DNA of 64,000 nucleotides from Terriglobia bacterium (lineage in GTDB: Bacteria; Acidobacteriota; Terriglobia; Terriglobales; Acidobacteriaceae), in contig JAIQGL010000004.1 in the NCBI GenBank assembly GCA_020072585.1, forward strand, positions 310,001 to 374,000. Reading direction: 5' to 3'. Positions within the stretch are counted from its first letter, which is position 1. Each line of letters begins with the position of its first letter. Made by a program: the position numbers and the translations under genes. The notes beneath the pieces were generated by a model, which saw nothing but the letters and a program-made list of their open reading frames with translations, was not told the DNA's origin and searched no databases. Shown piece by piece: positions 56,452 to 64,000 of the stretch.

Positions 56452-56619
56452 ATGCCCCGGAAGAAGTCACTCTCCGCGCTCGTTCACCTTCGCCTGAAAA
56501 AGGAGTTGCGGGAGAGGATTGACGAATTCCGTTGGGAATACCGCTTTGAAGACCGCACCAAGGCCATCAACTGGCTGCTGGAGTATGCCCTGAACCAGAA
56601 ACCCAAGCCGAACAAATAA
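56452..56619 (+). CDS. ribbon-helix-helix DNA-binding protein (55 residues)
   Basis: A short gene of 55 codons. The N-terminal SLSALVHLRLKKELRERIDE gives the beta strand and helix A of a CopG/MetJ-type domain, and RFEDRTKAINWLLEYALNQK gives helix B. The strand is a little longer than usual and starts MPRKK, suiting DNA backbone contact. There is no co-directional partner, so if it is an antitoxin its toxin is absent. It may instead repress the divergent HNH operon through the palindromes at 56377-56449. Confidence 0.75.
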   Translation: MPRKKSLSALVHLRLKKELRERIDEFRWEYRFEDRTKAINWLLEYALNQKPKPNK

Positions 56620-56675
56620 GCAGCAGAAACGATTGTCAGGCGGGACTGGGCTACGAGACCATTATCTGACACGAA

Positions 56676-57353
56676 TCAACTTGTGAGACGTGGACGAGTC
56701 CCACCCGTAGCTTTGTGCAGCACTTCAACCAATTGCTTAGCCAATAGCCCTTCGATGAGTTGCTCCATTGCGCTCAGATCTGGCTGTCCCGTCTTTGCGA
56801 AACCCTGATCGGCCACCTCAAGAGCGCGATAATAAGGAGTTTTATCGTCGGCAATTTGTTCTGGAATGGTCCTTCGGCCTGGAAGGCGGTAACCCATACC
56901 CACACACAGTACAAGGTATGAAACTGCTCGCGCTGTTCGTCCATTTCCGTCCACAAACGGATGAATCCAGTTCAGCCGCCACAGCACATAAGCGCAAAGG
57001 TGGATGGGAGACTTTTTGCCCCAGTTGTCATTCACGTATTCAGTCATTTGTTCGACGAGTTCGGGAACAAGATGCGCGCCGACAGGATGGTGCTTGCTGC
57101 CCACAATCTCAATGCCGGCCGGACGATACGTTCCGGCTAGCCCTGTAAGTCCTTCAAGGGCGGTCCGGTTAAGGCCGAGAATTGCGGAAGGCCTCAATCT
57201 GAATGGGCGGTCAGGATCGAGCCAGTATTCGATCTGCTCAGCAACGGCATCAAATTGTTTGAGGCCGTTGCTGACTTCTTTTTGGGCCTTCAGGCCCGGG
57301 TCCGTGATTAACTCGGCATCCAGCGCGTGGCTATGCCGGTCTTCGTCTGTCAT
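56676..57353 (-). CDS. Fic family protein (AMP-transferase toxin)
   Basis: A 225-residue Fic protein. The catalytic loop HPFVDGNGRTAR matches HPFxxGNGRxxR completely. An upstream helix (LNRTALEGLTGLAGTYRPAG) and the flap (VGSKHHPVGAHLVPELVEQM) are present. Such proteins transfer AMP from ATP to a Tyr/Thr/Ser of a target, often gyrase. They need an inhibitory helix, which here lies in the small gene just upstream. The start overlaps the antitoxin stop by four bases (ATGA), a typical toxin-antitoxin arrangement. Confidence 0.94.
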   Translation of the reverse strand: MTDEDRHSHALDAELITDPGLKAQKEVSNGLKQFDAVAEQIEYWLDPDRPFRLRPSAILGLNRTALEGLTGLAGTYRPAGIEIVGSKHHPVGAHLVPELVEQMTEYVNDNWGKKSPIHLCAYVLWRLNWIHPFVDGNGRTARAVSYLVLCVGMGYRLPGRRTIPEQIADDKTPYYRALEVADQGFAKTGQPDLSAMEQLIEGLLAKQLVEVLHKATGGTRPRLTS

Positions 57354-57529
57354 TTGTTCTTGTCGTTAGTAAGACGGTCTGCTTCTTGATCCACCAGATC
57401 GCGCGTGATCCGGTCGTTTTCGATCTTTGTGTTGCCGTAGGCAAAGCTACGACGCTGCGCCTCTTTGTCGTCGGAGGTCAGGTCTGCTTTTTTTGCCGCT
57501 GCTAGCAGTTCGTTAAGTTCGTTGGACAT
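57350..57529 (-). CDS. antitoxin of the Fic module (VbhA/FicA-like)
   Basis: A 59-residue protein with GGAGG eight bases upstream of the ATG at 57529. It begins MSNELNELLAAAKKADLTSD. The central RRSFAYGNTKIENDRITRDL resembles the inhibitory helix of FicA/VbhA antitoxins, in which a Glu (here in KIEN) blocks the ATP site of Fic. The usual Ser/Thr four residues before that Glu is Asn here, and I mark this as a deviation. Translationally coupled to the Fic gene. Confidence 0.82.
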   Translation of the reverse strand: MSNELNELLAAAKKADLTSDDKEAQRRSFAYGNTKIENDRITRDLVDQEADRLTNDKNK

Positions 57530-57686
57530 TTGTCACCTCCGAAAAGTGCTAACACTGTAGCACACGATTTCGCTTCTTCATTCGCTTTGATTTCCACAAT
57601 GACTGTTCACAAGTTAGATGCTCTTAACACGTCACAGAGTTCGATCCACTCTAACTTCTTCACATCTTTTGCTTCCCTGTTTTCAT

Positions 57687-58736
57687 TCAGAGGCTACGCA
57701 CAATACGGCACAATTCAATGACCTCGAGAGTGTCCGGACACTCCCGCCAGTTATGCCGCCAGCACACAATCATGTCGCACCCCTTCGGATCGTGCCCATG
57801 CAAGAAAAAATTCTTGCTCTCGTATTCAAACTCAATCCGCAGATGCTGCCACCTCCCCGGAGCAACCTCGCGCTTGGCTATGCAGTCCGGAAACTTCCCC
57901 TGCAGTGACTCCACCTGAAACCCCATGTCCGCCGCCACCATCCCGAAAAGCAGCACCACCCCGAGCTCATTCATCGGCGCATTCGTCAGCGGAGACCTGT
58001 CAAACGGCGCCCCCATCACCGGCCTGTCTTTGTTTATGCCCTTTCCCCTTTGTGTTCCTTCGTGTCCATTGTGGTGAATTTCCTGATTTTGGTTTTTTCC
58101 AATTGCCATTTGCCAGTTGCTGTTTGGGAATTCCGGGCCTCCGGCAAACGCCGCTCTTGCGTTTGCTGGGCTGAGCAACGTATTCACCACCAGCTGCGCC
58201 ACCGCTTCTGTCACCCGGCGCTTTCCCGCCAGCGGTCCCGGAATTGCCGCAAGCGATGCCGCCCACCTGAATGCTGTCGCCTTGTCGCTGCTCTCAATCT
58301 CCCTTTGTGCCACTTCGTGTCCTTTGCGGTTCTCTGTCTTCAATTTTGGATTCTTTGGCACTTTTGGCATTTTTGGCAATCGGCCCCGAACTCTCCCCCA
58401 CGACCCAAACCGCATCACGAACGTCCCCGCGCTGTACCTTCCCTCCCGCACATACTCCGCCCGTGACGGCATTCTTCCCAGCTTCCTTCCTACTCTTTTC
58501 CAATCCTGAATCAGATCGGCCGTCGAAATCTTCTCGCCCTTCGGATTCGGCTCCAGCCCCGCCGCCCTCACCGCTTCTCGCAGGGTCTTAAACTCCGCCA
58601 GCACTCTGTAGTGGCTCACTCCGGTGATCCGCCTCAGCTCGCCCCGCGACGGCGCTCTTCCCAGCTCACTCGCCGCCTGCCGTATCGCCGCCAGAATTTC
58701 CTCTTTAACGCTCTCGTCTTTTTCTTCTTTCGCCAT
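57687..58736 (-). CDS. homing-endonuclease-repeat protein with PD-(D/E)xK-like C-terminus
   Basis: A 349-residue protein. Two N-terminal homing-endonuclease-associated repeats are visible: SELGRAPSRGELRRITGVSH, then RKLGRMPSRAEYVREGRYSA, each with the LGRxPSRxE core that binds DNA in HNH enzymes. The C-terminal 100 residues (FPDCIAKREVAPGRWQHLRI, EFEYESKNFF, CDMIVCWRHNW) look like a PD-(D/E)xK nuclease with D, ExE and K in order. The middle (about 130-245) is low complexity and carries stretches resembling dispersed noncoding repeats. It may be a restriction-like or repair nuclease. Confidence 0.78.
   Translation of the reverse strand: MAKEEKDESVKEEILAAIRQAASELGRAPSRGELRRITGVSHYRVLAEFKTLREAVRAAGLEPNPKGEKISTADLIQDWKRVGRKLGRMPSRAEYVREGRYSAGTFVMRFGSWGRVRGRLPKMPKVPKNPKLKTENRKGHEVAQREIESSDKATAFRWAASLAAIPGPLAGKRRVTEAVAQLVVNTLLSPANARAAFAGGPEFPNSNWQMAIGKNQNQEIHHNGHEGTQRGKGINKDRPVMGAPFDRSPLTNAPMNELGVVLLFGMVAADMGFQVESLQGKFPDCIAKREVAPGRWQHLRIEFEYESKNFFLHGHDPKGCDMIVCWRHNWRECPDTLEVIELCRIVRSL
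58046..58081. repeat. in-gene dispersed repeat, copy 1
   Basis: A TTTGTGTTCCTTCGTGTCC unit followed by ATTGTGG, inside the coding region of the homing-endonuclease-repeat protein. It encodes HHNGHEGTQRG in frame. A second related unit lies at 58303-58333. Confidence 0.6.
58303..58333. repeat. in-gene dispersed repeat, copy 2
   Basis: TTTGTGCCACTTCGTGTCC followed by TTTGCGG, similar to the unit at 58046-58081. It encodes RKGHEVAQRE in the same frame. Next to it lies a string of TTTGGCA-like repeats (58350-58380) coding for the PKMPKVPKNPK run. Confidence 0.6.
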
Positions 58737-58917
58737 CCGGGCTCGCCTTCAAACCGCAAGTCTTAATAGCGAATTTTAAGCGAAAGCACCACACGATTCA
58801 ATCCCAAAAATTGGCACAAGTCCGCGCCAATCCGCGTTTCGCCAAAAAAACTCGCTGGTAGTGGGTCAGTTTGGATATTGTTGGCAATACTGACCGGCTT
58901 CTTTCGCACTATAGATC

Positions 58918-58953
58918 TTCCGGTAGTGCGGAATGTTTTCTGCACTACCGGAA
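58918..58953. repeat. perfect 12-base inverted repeat
   Basis: TTCCGGTAGTGC (58918-58929) and GCACTACCGGAA (58942-58953) with a 12-base spacer. No T-run follows, so it is less like a terminator than an operator or element end. A GGTCAGT/ACTGACC pair lies just upstream (about 58864-58896). Confidence 0.75.
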
Positions 58954-59103
58954 ACTATTCCGCCTCTTCAAACTTGTGCGGAAAAAAGCTGAAGAAAAAC
59001 AAACCTTGTGAAAACAGCAGCGCAAACACGTTCCGTGACGCCCGATCAGCCGCAAGCCACGCTGCGGTCTGCCGTGCAGCAGACAGACGTGCCCTGGCCT
59101 CGG

Positions 59104-59226
59104 TTAGGCCGACTTCCTGGAGACCGGATGAAAGCCAATGACCTTGCCCCGCAGCTCCGCGGGTGTCCAGCGGGTCTTCGGCGGTTGAAAAGTTGCCGGA
59201 ACGTAAAATTCAATCAATTTCGCCAT
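59104..59226 (-). CDS. small conserved protein (40 residues)
   Basis: The ATG at 59226, with AAGGAGG five bases upstream, gives MAKLIEFYVPATFQPPKTRW and ends in LRGKVIGFHPVSRKSA. I recall very similar 40-residue proteins in Acidobacteria, with a short N-terminal strand, PPK(T)RW and a RGKVIxF ending. No function is known. An in-frame earlier start at 59304 also has a good ribosome site and would add 26 residues. Confidence 0.6.
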   Translation of the reverse strand: MAKLIEFYVPATFQPPKTRWTPAELRGKVIGFHPVSRKSA

Positions 59227-59690
59227 CGCGGCCTCCTTGCCGAGATCCGCATGCCATCCTGCGGTTTTAAGCCAGTGCAAAAATCTGGTCCAGGCCTTCT
59301 TCATCGCTTGCTCCCCTGGCATCCCGTCCTCATATATGAGCAAGTTGCTTGCCACCAAGATAAACACTGAAACCAAACTGGAGTTGTTCCGGCTGCGCCA
59401 AAGCACCTAACTTTTTGAGCTGGAGAGTGAATTAGCGCAAAGAAATGATAAGTTTTTCCGTTATGCCGGCAACGGAAAACAGCCTGTGGCGGCGCTGGCA
59501 AGGTTCCGGCCTGGAAGCATCGTTCCAGCTCCGGACCACGGCAGGTCCATTGCTGGAATCGGGCGGGATGAAAACCCTGGGACGAATCGCACTCGTCGAA
59601 TAAGGGTGGGGCGGAATAAGGTGGGACTCTTTTAAAATCGCTCGAACATCTTTTACATCGGCTCAACACTAGCAAAGCAATGGAGGAAAA
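59227..59690. other. intergenic region without a recognisable gene
   Basis: About 460 bases before the DoxX gene. Apart from the possible 26-codon extension of the small protein at its left edge, I see only random frames and no clear RNA or terminator. Confidence 0.5.
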
Positions 59691-60047
59691 ATGTCGAAGG
59701 GGAAAAAGATCGCACTGTGGGTGGTAAGCATTTTGCTGGCGGCCATGTTCCTGTTTTCCGGCGGTTCAAAATTGTTCGCGCTGGACAAAGTGAAACCCAT
59801 GTTTGTGCAATATGGATATCCGGCGTGGTTTGCAATATTGATTGGGACCAGTGAAGCGCTGGGCGCGCTCGGATTGCTGGTGCCTCGCCTGGCCGGCCTG
59901 GCCGCTGCCGGATTGAGCATCATCATGGTGGGCGCTGTGTATACCCATTTCTCCCACAATGAATTTACCCACGGACTGACACCGCTGGTGCTCCTGATCC
60001 TGCTGATCGGGGTCTGTTATGTGCGATTTACGGAAGCCAAGGCATAG
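59691..60047 (+). CDS. DoxX family membrane protein
   Basis: A 118-residue membrane protein with four hydrophobic helices and the DoxX opening KIALWVVSILLAAMFLFSGG, SKLFALDKV, then GYPAWFAILIGTSEALGALG and a final LVLLILLIGVCYVRF. DoxX-like proteins sit in the inner membrane and are linked to quinone redox or oxidative-stress systems in some bacteria. Role here not predictable. Confidence 0.9.
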   Translation: MSKGKKIALWVVSILLAAMFLFSGGSKLFALDKVKPMFVQYGYPAWFAILIGTSEALGALGLLVPRLAGLAAAGLSIIMVGAVYTHFSHNEFTHGLTPLVLLILLIGVCYVRFTEAKA

Positions 60048-60083
60048 CCCTGCCATCACTAAAGGCGGCCTTCGCTGGTTTCT

Positions 60084-62435
60084 TCAATACCTAAGCAGAT
60101 ATGACAGCTTGATGAATATTTGCCGTCCGTCATTGATGAAGCTGTTGCGCGTGCGCAGCAGGCCATCGGCGGTGAATTGCAGCCGGGGATCAAGGTTCTG
60201 CAAATTGCTGTTGTACCCGGCATAGATGGCCGTGCCGGGATTCACAAGATAGGTGAACAGCACATCGCCGTTGAAGCTCTTGGTGGTCTGCAATGTAGTG
60301 AGACCCGGATTGGAAATGGTGGTCACATACTGGCCGATCATGCGCAATGAGAATTCCTTGGTGAACTGGTAGTTCCACTTGGAGCGCATGATGTGGTTGT
60401 TGAAGATGTTGAGGTGCGTGTCCTGATCCAGCAGCCGCGTCATAATGTATGTGTTCTCGACCGTCAGGCCTTTCATCGGCCGGACCACGCCGCTCATAAA
60501 CGCGGTGTTCTGGTAGGCCAGCACGGGCGGCCCGGTGCGGGGAACAAAGTTGGTTGCCGTCCCCCAGTCCATCTCCAAAGTAAGGTTGATCCATTTGAAA
60601 TACTGGGTCCTTGCTTCCGCGGAGCCGATTACATGGGTATAGTCACGGTTCGCCGGCAGCGTGGAAAAATCAGACGGACGCAGGCGCTCATGCTCCCACA
60701 AAGCAGCGATGTTGAAGGAGCTGTTGCGCTGGAAGTTCCACTGGTAACTGGGATTGAGCTGGTGGTTCAGCCGCGTGCCGTTGTGGTCCCACAGGCTCAA
60801 CTGAAAGAGCCGCGGGCCGTGGGACGTAAGGTACGCGCCTTCAGGGTGAAAAGTCCGGCTGATGAAATTGCTAAACCGCCGGGTGTCAGTGCGGTTGATG
60901 AAGCCTGTTTCCGCATTGAACCCCTGCGCAATGTCCTGATACATGGTGTTGAATTCCAGGTTGCGGGAGCTGCGCTCCGCGTAGACCATGTAAGCCGGGC
61001 CGGCCTGGTGGGTGCCATCGCTGAACTTGGTTTCGCTGGTCACCGCCTGGCCCTGCAACTGCCAGTTTTGATTGATCTTGATCTGCGTATCCACTCCGCC
61101 CACGCGGTTGAACCCCACGTCGCAGCGCAGGGACGTGCAAAACGAGTTCGGCACCGTGTGCAACTCGCGGTCGGTATAGATCACGCCGACGCTGTTGTTC
61201 TTTCCCAGTTCGCGATTGACGCGCAGGATGCCAAAGTACGCGTTCTCTCCGGAAAGCGGGTCGGTCCCAATCACGCTCTTGCCCGGTGAGCGATCATTGG
61301 CCAGCATGGTGCCAATGGCCCACGGTCCTGCCTTGCCGGTAAGCCGCACGCCATACAGCGGGTCGCCGATGCGCCGGGTGAAGACCAGTTGCAGCGGCGT
61401 CTGGAAAAAATTGGAATTTTCCTGGAAGAAAGGCCGCTTCTCCGGAAAGAAAACTTCAAAGCGCTGGTTCACCGTGACCTGCGGGTCGTCGGATTCAATC
61501 TGGCCGAAGTCTGGGTTGATCGTGGTGTCCAGGACGAGGCTGTCCTTGATCACCACCTTGGAATCCAGGCCCGCCTTGGGTTGCAGATGCTTGCCGGTAA
61601 AGCGGTCGCCTGCGGGATCGCGTTCATCGAGCGCGCGGAACGCGCCCAGGGAGGTGTAAGGGATGAACTGTAGGTTCCGTCCCGGAGAGATTTCCTGGAA
61701 GCCGTTGAGCGTTCCTTCCTGCGTCAGCATTCCCTGCACGCGATTGGTGTTTTGCGGAAAAAATGAGTGCTCTGAATTGCGTGGGATGACGCGGATCAGA
61801 ATGATGCCCCAACTGACAGACGCCGTGGGCCTAAAGCGCAGTGACTTGAAAGGGACCTCAATGATCACCATGTAACCATTGCCGGTGATTTTGGTGGTGG
61901 TGTGCCAGACCGTATCAAACGAATTGTCCGGCCCGCCGTTTTCGGCCCACAGTCCATCCTGTTGTATGCCGTACGGGTTTGTGTAAAACATGTAGGCATG
62001 GCGATGGTCATGGAATGTATCCAGCCACATGCCCACCTGGTCGTCATCGTCAATCAGTTCGCGGCGCAGCATGCGGGCGCGCAGCTTCCTGGGGTTTTTA
62101 TCAAAAGCCAGAAACACGGCATAAAAGTTCTTGTCTGTATAGCCCAGGTAAGCTTCCGTCGGCTGGCTTACAGGCGCGCCGTCATGTGGTTCTTTTTGGG
62201 TGAACCTGGCAATCTTCAACATCTTTCGGGCCAGATCACTGGCCGGCTCCATGCCTTCAAAGTCCCCAAGCTTGGGAGCAGCCTGCAAGCGAGGAATGGT
62301 AAGTGAGCTGATCTCAGCGGTGAGATTAGGGGCAGGCAGGCTTGGGCCTTTCTGCTGCGCCCACAAAGATGTTGCCGCCAGAATGATGACCGCAAGCGTT
62401 CGGATGAAGTCGTGCAAGTGTCGCCGTTTTGCCAC
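60084..62435 (-). CDS. DUF5916 outer-membrane protein with carbohydrate-binding-like N-domain
   Basis: A 783-residue exported protein (signal peptide near FIRTLAVIILAATSLWA). A CBM9-like domain follows at about 55-235 (EAYLGYTDKNFYAVFLAFDK, DDDQVGMWLDTFHDHRHAYM, WHTTTKITGNGYMVIIEVPF). Then the DUF5916 beta-barrel region (TTINPDFGQIESDDPQVTVN, FEVFFPEKRPFFQENSNFFQ) extends to a C-terminal aromatic (KLSYLLRY), as in outer-membrane barrels. Likely a surface protein that binds glycan or another polymer. Frequent in Acidobacteria and Bacteroidetes. Confidence 0.92.
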   Translation of the reverse strand: MAKRRHLHDFIRTLAVIILAATSLWAQQKGPSLPAPNLTAEISSLTIPRLQAAPKLGDFEGMEPASDLARKMLKIARFTQKEPHDGAPVSQPTEAYLGYTDKNFYAVFLAFDKNPRKLRARMLRRELIDDDDQVGMWLDTFHDHRHAYMFYTNPYGIQQDGLWAENGGPDNSFDTVWHTTTKITGNGYMVIIEVPFKSLRFRPTASVSWGIILIRVIPRNSEHSFFPQNTNRVQGMLTQEGTLNGFQEISPGRNLQFIPYTSLGAFRALDERDPAGDRFTGKHLQPKAGLDSKVVIKDSLVLDTTINPDFGQIESDDPQVTVNQRFEVFFPEKRPFFQENSNFFQTPLQLVFTRRIGDPLYGVRLTGKAGPWAIGTMLANDRSPGKSVIGTDPLSGENAYFGILRVNRELGKNNSVGVIYTDRELHTVPNSFCTSLRCDVGFNRVGGVDTQIKINQNWQLQGQAVTSETKFSDGTHQAGPAYMVYAERSSRNLEFNTMYQDIAQGFNAETGFINRTDTRRFSNFISRTFHPEGAYLTSHGPRLFQLSLWDHNGTRLNHQLNPSYQWNFQRNSSFNIAALWEHERLRPSDFSTLPANRDYTHVIGSAEARTQYFKWINLTLEMDWGTATNFVPRTGPPVLAYQNTAFMSGVVRPMKGLTVENTYIMTRLLDQDTHLNIFNNHIMRSKWNYQFTKEFSLRMIGQYVTTISNPGLTTLQTTKSFNGDVLFTYLVNPGTAIYAGYNSNLQNLDPRLQFTADGLLRTRNSFINDGRQIFIKLSYLLRY

Positions 62436-62587
62436 GTCAATATATACCTGGGGTCCGTGATGGGGTTCCCAATTTTAGACTCAAACTGATAAGAAAGGTT
62501 AACTTTGGGCACTTACGAAGGGTCATTGTTTAACAAGATCGGCAGAATGTCTGGAAAAATACGGTGACTTTTCCAAAACGATTCACT

Positions 62588-63628
62588 CTAGAACAAGTCC
62601 GGCTGACGGCCATACTTGATGCCGAAATGCTCATAGGCCATTCGGGTGGCGACACGGCCACGCGGCGTGCGATCAAGAAACCCGATCTGAATCAGAAAAG
62701 GCTCGTATATCTCTTCCAACGCGTCCTGGTCTTCCGCCAGGGCGGCGGCCAGCGTGCTGAGTCCCACAGGTCCTCCGTTATATTTCTGGATAATCGTCAG
62801 CAGCAGGCGCCGGTCAATCTCGTCAAAACCGTGCTTGTCCACTTCCAGCATCTCCAGCGCGGCCTGTGCGGTGGCTTTGTCAATGCGGCCCTGCCCGCGA
62901 ACCTGGGCAAAGTCGCGCACCCGGCGCAACAGGCGGTTGGCGATGCGCGGTGTGCCGCGGGCACGGTGTGCCAGTTCGTCAGCCCCGGCATCGTCAATGG
63001 ACACTCCCAGTATTTCCGCAGAGCGTTCCACAACGAATTTGAGTTCCTCAGTGGTATAGAACTCCAGCCGCAAAAGGATGCCAAAGCGTGAGCGCAGTGG
63101 AGCGGAGAGCATACCGGCACGCGTGGTGGCCGCCACAAAGGTAAACGGACGCACGTCAATCGTGTGCGTTCTGGCGGAAGGCCCCTGCCCAATGATGATG
63201 TCCAGCTTGTAATCTTCCAGCGCCGAGTAAAGGATTTCTTCCAGTGCTGGCTGCAAGCGGTGGACTTCATCCAGAAACAGCACCTGCCGGTCGCGCAGGT
63301 TGGTAAGAATGGCAGTGAGATCGCCCTTGATCTGTATGGCTGGTCCAGCGCTCTGCTGGTAGGCCACGCCCATTTCATTGGCGATGATGGTGGCCAGCGT
63401 CGTCTTACCCAGCCCCGGCGGACCATAGAGCAAAACGTGGTCCAGGGCCTCACCGCGAGACTTGGCTGCCTCTATCGCCACAGACAGGTTTTCCTTGACC
63501 TTGTTCTGGCCGATGAATTCGCGCAGGTAGCGCGGACGCAGCTTTAACTCAAAAGAAGCATCGTCTTCCGCCTGCACGGCGGACACCAGGCGGTCTTTAT
63601 CAATCGATTTGTGCTCCGCGGCAGACAC
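62588..63628 (-). CDS. ruvB: Holliday junction branch-migration ATPase RuvB
   Basis: RuvB is the hexameric motor that, with RuvA, moves four-way junctions during recombination repair. The 346-residue protein has the Walker [10 protein letters not shown] at residues 69-77, the Walker B FLDEVHRL, the sensor block [16 protein letters not shown] and the arginine-finger region, then the C-terminal winged helix ([20 protein letters not shown]). Full length. Neither ruvA nor ruvC lies in the window, but queA, often found with ruvB, is at the other end about 61 kb away. Confidence 0.97.
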   Translation of the reverse strand: MSAAEHKSIDKDRLVSAVQAEDDASFELKLRPRYLREFIGQNKVKENLSVAIEAAKSRGEALDHVLLYGPPGLGKTTLATIIANEMGVAYQQSAGPAIQIKGDLTAILTNLRDRQVLFLDEVHRLQPALEEILYSALEDYKLDIIIGQGPSARTHTIDVRPFTFVAATTRAGMLSAPLRSRFGILLRLEFYTTEELKFVVERSAEILGVSIDDAGADELAHRARGTPRIANRLLRRVRDFAQVRGQGRIDKATAQAALEMLEVDKHGFDEIDRRLLLTIIQKYNGGPVGLSTLAAALAEDQDALEEIYEPFLIQIGFLDRTPRGRVATRMAYEHFGIKYGRQPDLF

Positions 63629-63826
63629 TCTGGCGATGGTAAAGCGAACTGGGAAAAAATGGAAGAACCGAGATGGAGAAAAGAGAGTGTTGCCGTTGGC
63701 AATCGGTTAGATCGATTCGCTGGGATCACTCAATTTCTAAACGGCTTAACCTCAAGATTTCAGCAACAGTTCCGGTAGGCGGCAGTTGTTGAAGGATGTG
63801 GTTCGCTATTTTCTTGTAACAAAGGA

Positions 63827-64000
63827 CTACCGTATCTTTGACAAACTGGCTCGTGAAAAATGGAGGTTGTATCTGGCGTTTACGCTATGTTCCTTGAGCT
63901 CTCGATATTCGGTCTTAATTCCCTTGAGATAATCGAGTTTTTTCACTTTCTCTGAGCGGGCCTGATGATCCGGCGGATGGATGGCGTGATTGTGGGCCAG
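63827..64000 (-). CDS. C-terminal end of an unrecognised protein (5' end outside window)
   Basis: The minus-strand frame enters from the right edge and stops at 63827-63829. The visible 57 residues are hydrophilic and helical (AHNHAIHPPDHQARSEKVKK, LDYLKGIKTEYRELKEHSVN, ARYNLHFSRASLSKIR). No family is recognised. Codon use and the length of the open frame make it probably real. Confidence 0.55.
   Translation of the reverse strand: MAHNHAIHPPDHQARSEKVKKLDYLKGIKTEYRELKEHSVNARYNLHFSRASLSKIR

Noticed and set aside
58046-58333. CRISPR-like repeats
   Set aside because: Only two diverged units about 250 bases apart within a coding frame, with no regular spacers; no cas genes in the window.
63544-63729. 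Short minus-strand frame upstream of ruvB
   Set aside because: Overlaps the ruvB start region in another frame and has no coding-like features.

Overview
The window looks like a chromosome segment of a soil-type Acidobacteriota (Terriglobia/Koribacter-like). This is inferred, not searched. The grounds are moderately GC-rich housekeeping genes, paired PadR regulator and FtsX/MacB-type membrane genes, a DUF5916 outer-membrane protein, a DUF2207 protein, and several small proteins I associate with that phylum. Most genes are ordinary and well spaced, with short two-gene operons.

Layout. 1-9 kb: queA (runs off the left edge), a PIN toxin pair, cspA/acpS, a membrane spermidine-synthase-like protein, an MlaD-like protein and an M13 peptidase. 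9-20 kb: lipA, a cytochrome c lipoprotein, DUF488 and DUF3891 genes, a divergent pair of His-rich and LTxxQ/Asp-rich secreted proteins, a PadR/ABC transporter locus and an S1/P1 nuclease. 20-40 kb: cytochrome P450, an acyl-CoA synthetase-like enzyme, a secreted aspartoacylase-like protein, an ECF sigma/anti-sigma pair, DUF2207, DinB, ICMT, a zinc peptidase with an ATP-grasp ligase, a TonB-like protein, an SDR and a second PadR pair. 40-44 kb: a small secreted cystine-knot-like peptide beside an IS1182-type transposase, then an alpha carbonic anhydrase and an XRE regulator.

44.7-51.5 kb is an rRNA operon on the minus strand in the order 16S, tRNA-Ile, tRNA-Ala, 23S, 5S. It is abnormal in two ways. 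The 16S (about 1.19 kb) and 23S lack blocks of universally conserved core sequence. The terminator and 3' part of 5S are duplicated, and a 342-residue protein gene lies between the copies. Either the operon has decayed or it is mis-assembled.

52-59 kb is an accessory stretch: an S41 peptidase next to the last codons of a lost gene; YjbQ; a minus-strand operon of a coiled-coil protein, two paralogous zinc-ribbon proteins, an HNH endonuclease and a truncated vsr; a ribbon-helix-helix gene with nested palindromes; a Fic/antitoxin module; and a homing-endonuclease-repeat protein into which dispersed repeats seem to have been absorbed in frame. The window ends with DoxX, a DUF5916 protein, ruvB and the tail of an unrecognised gene.

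The best candidates for something undescribed are the cystine-knot peptide (40697-40906), the zinc-ribbon/HNH operon (54450-56336), and the gene lodged between duplicated 5S ends (44767-46175).
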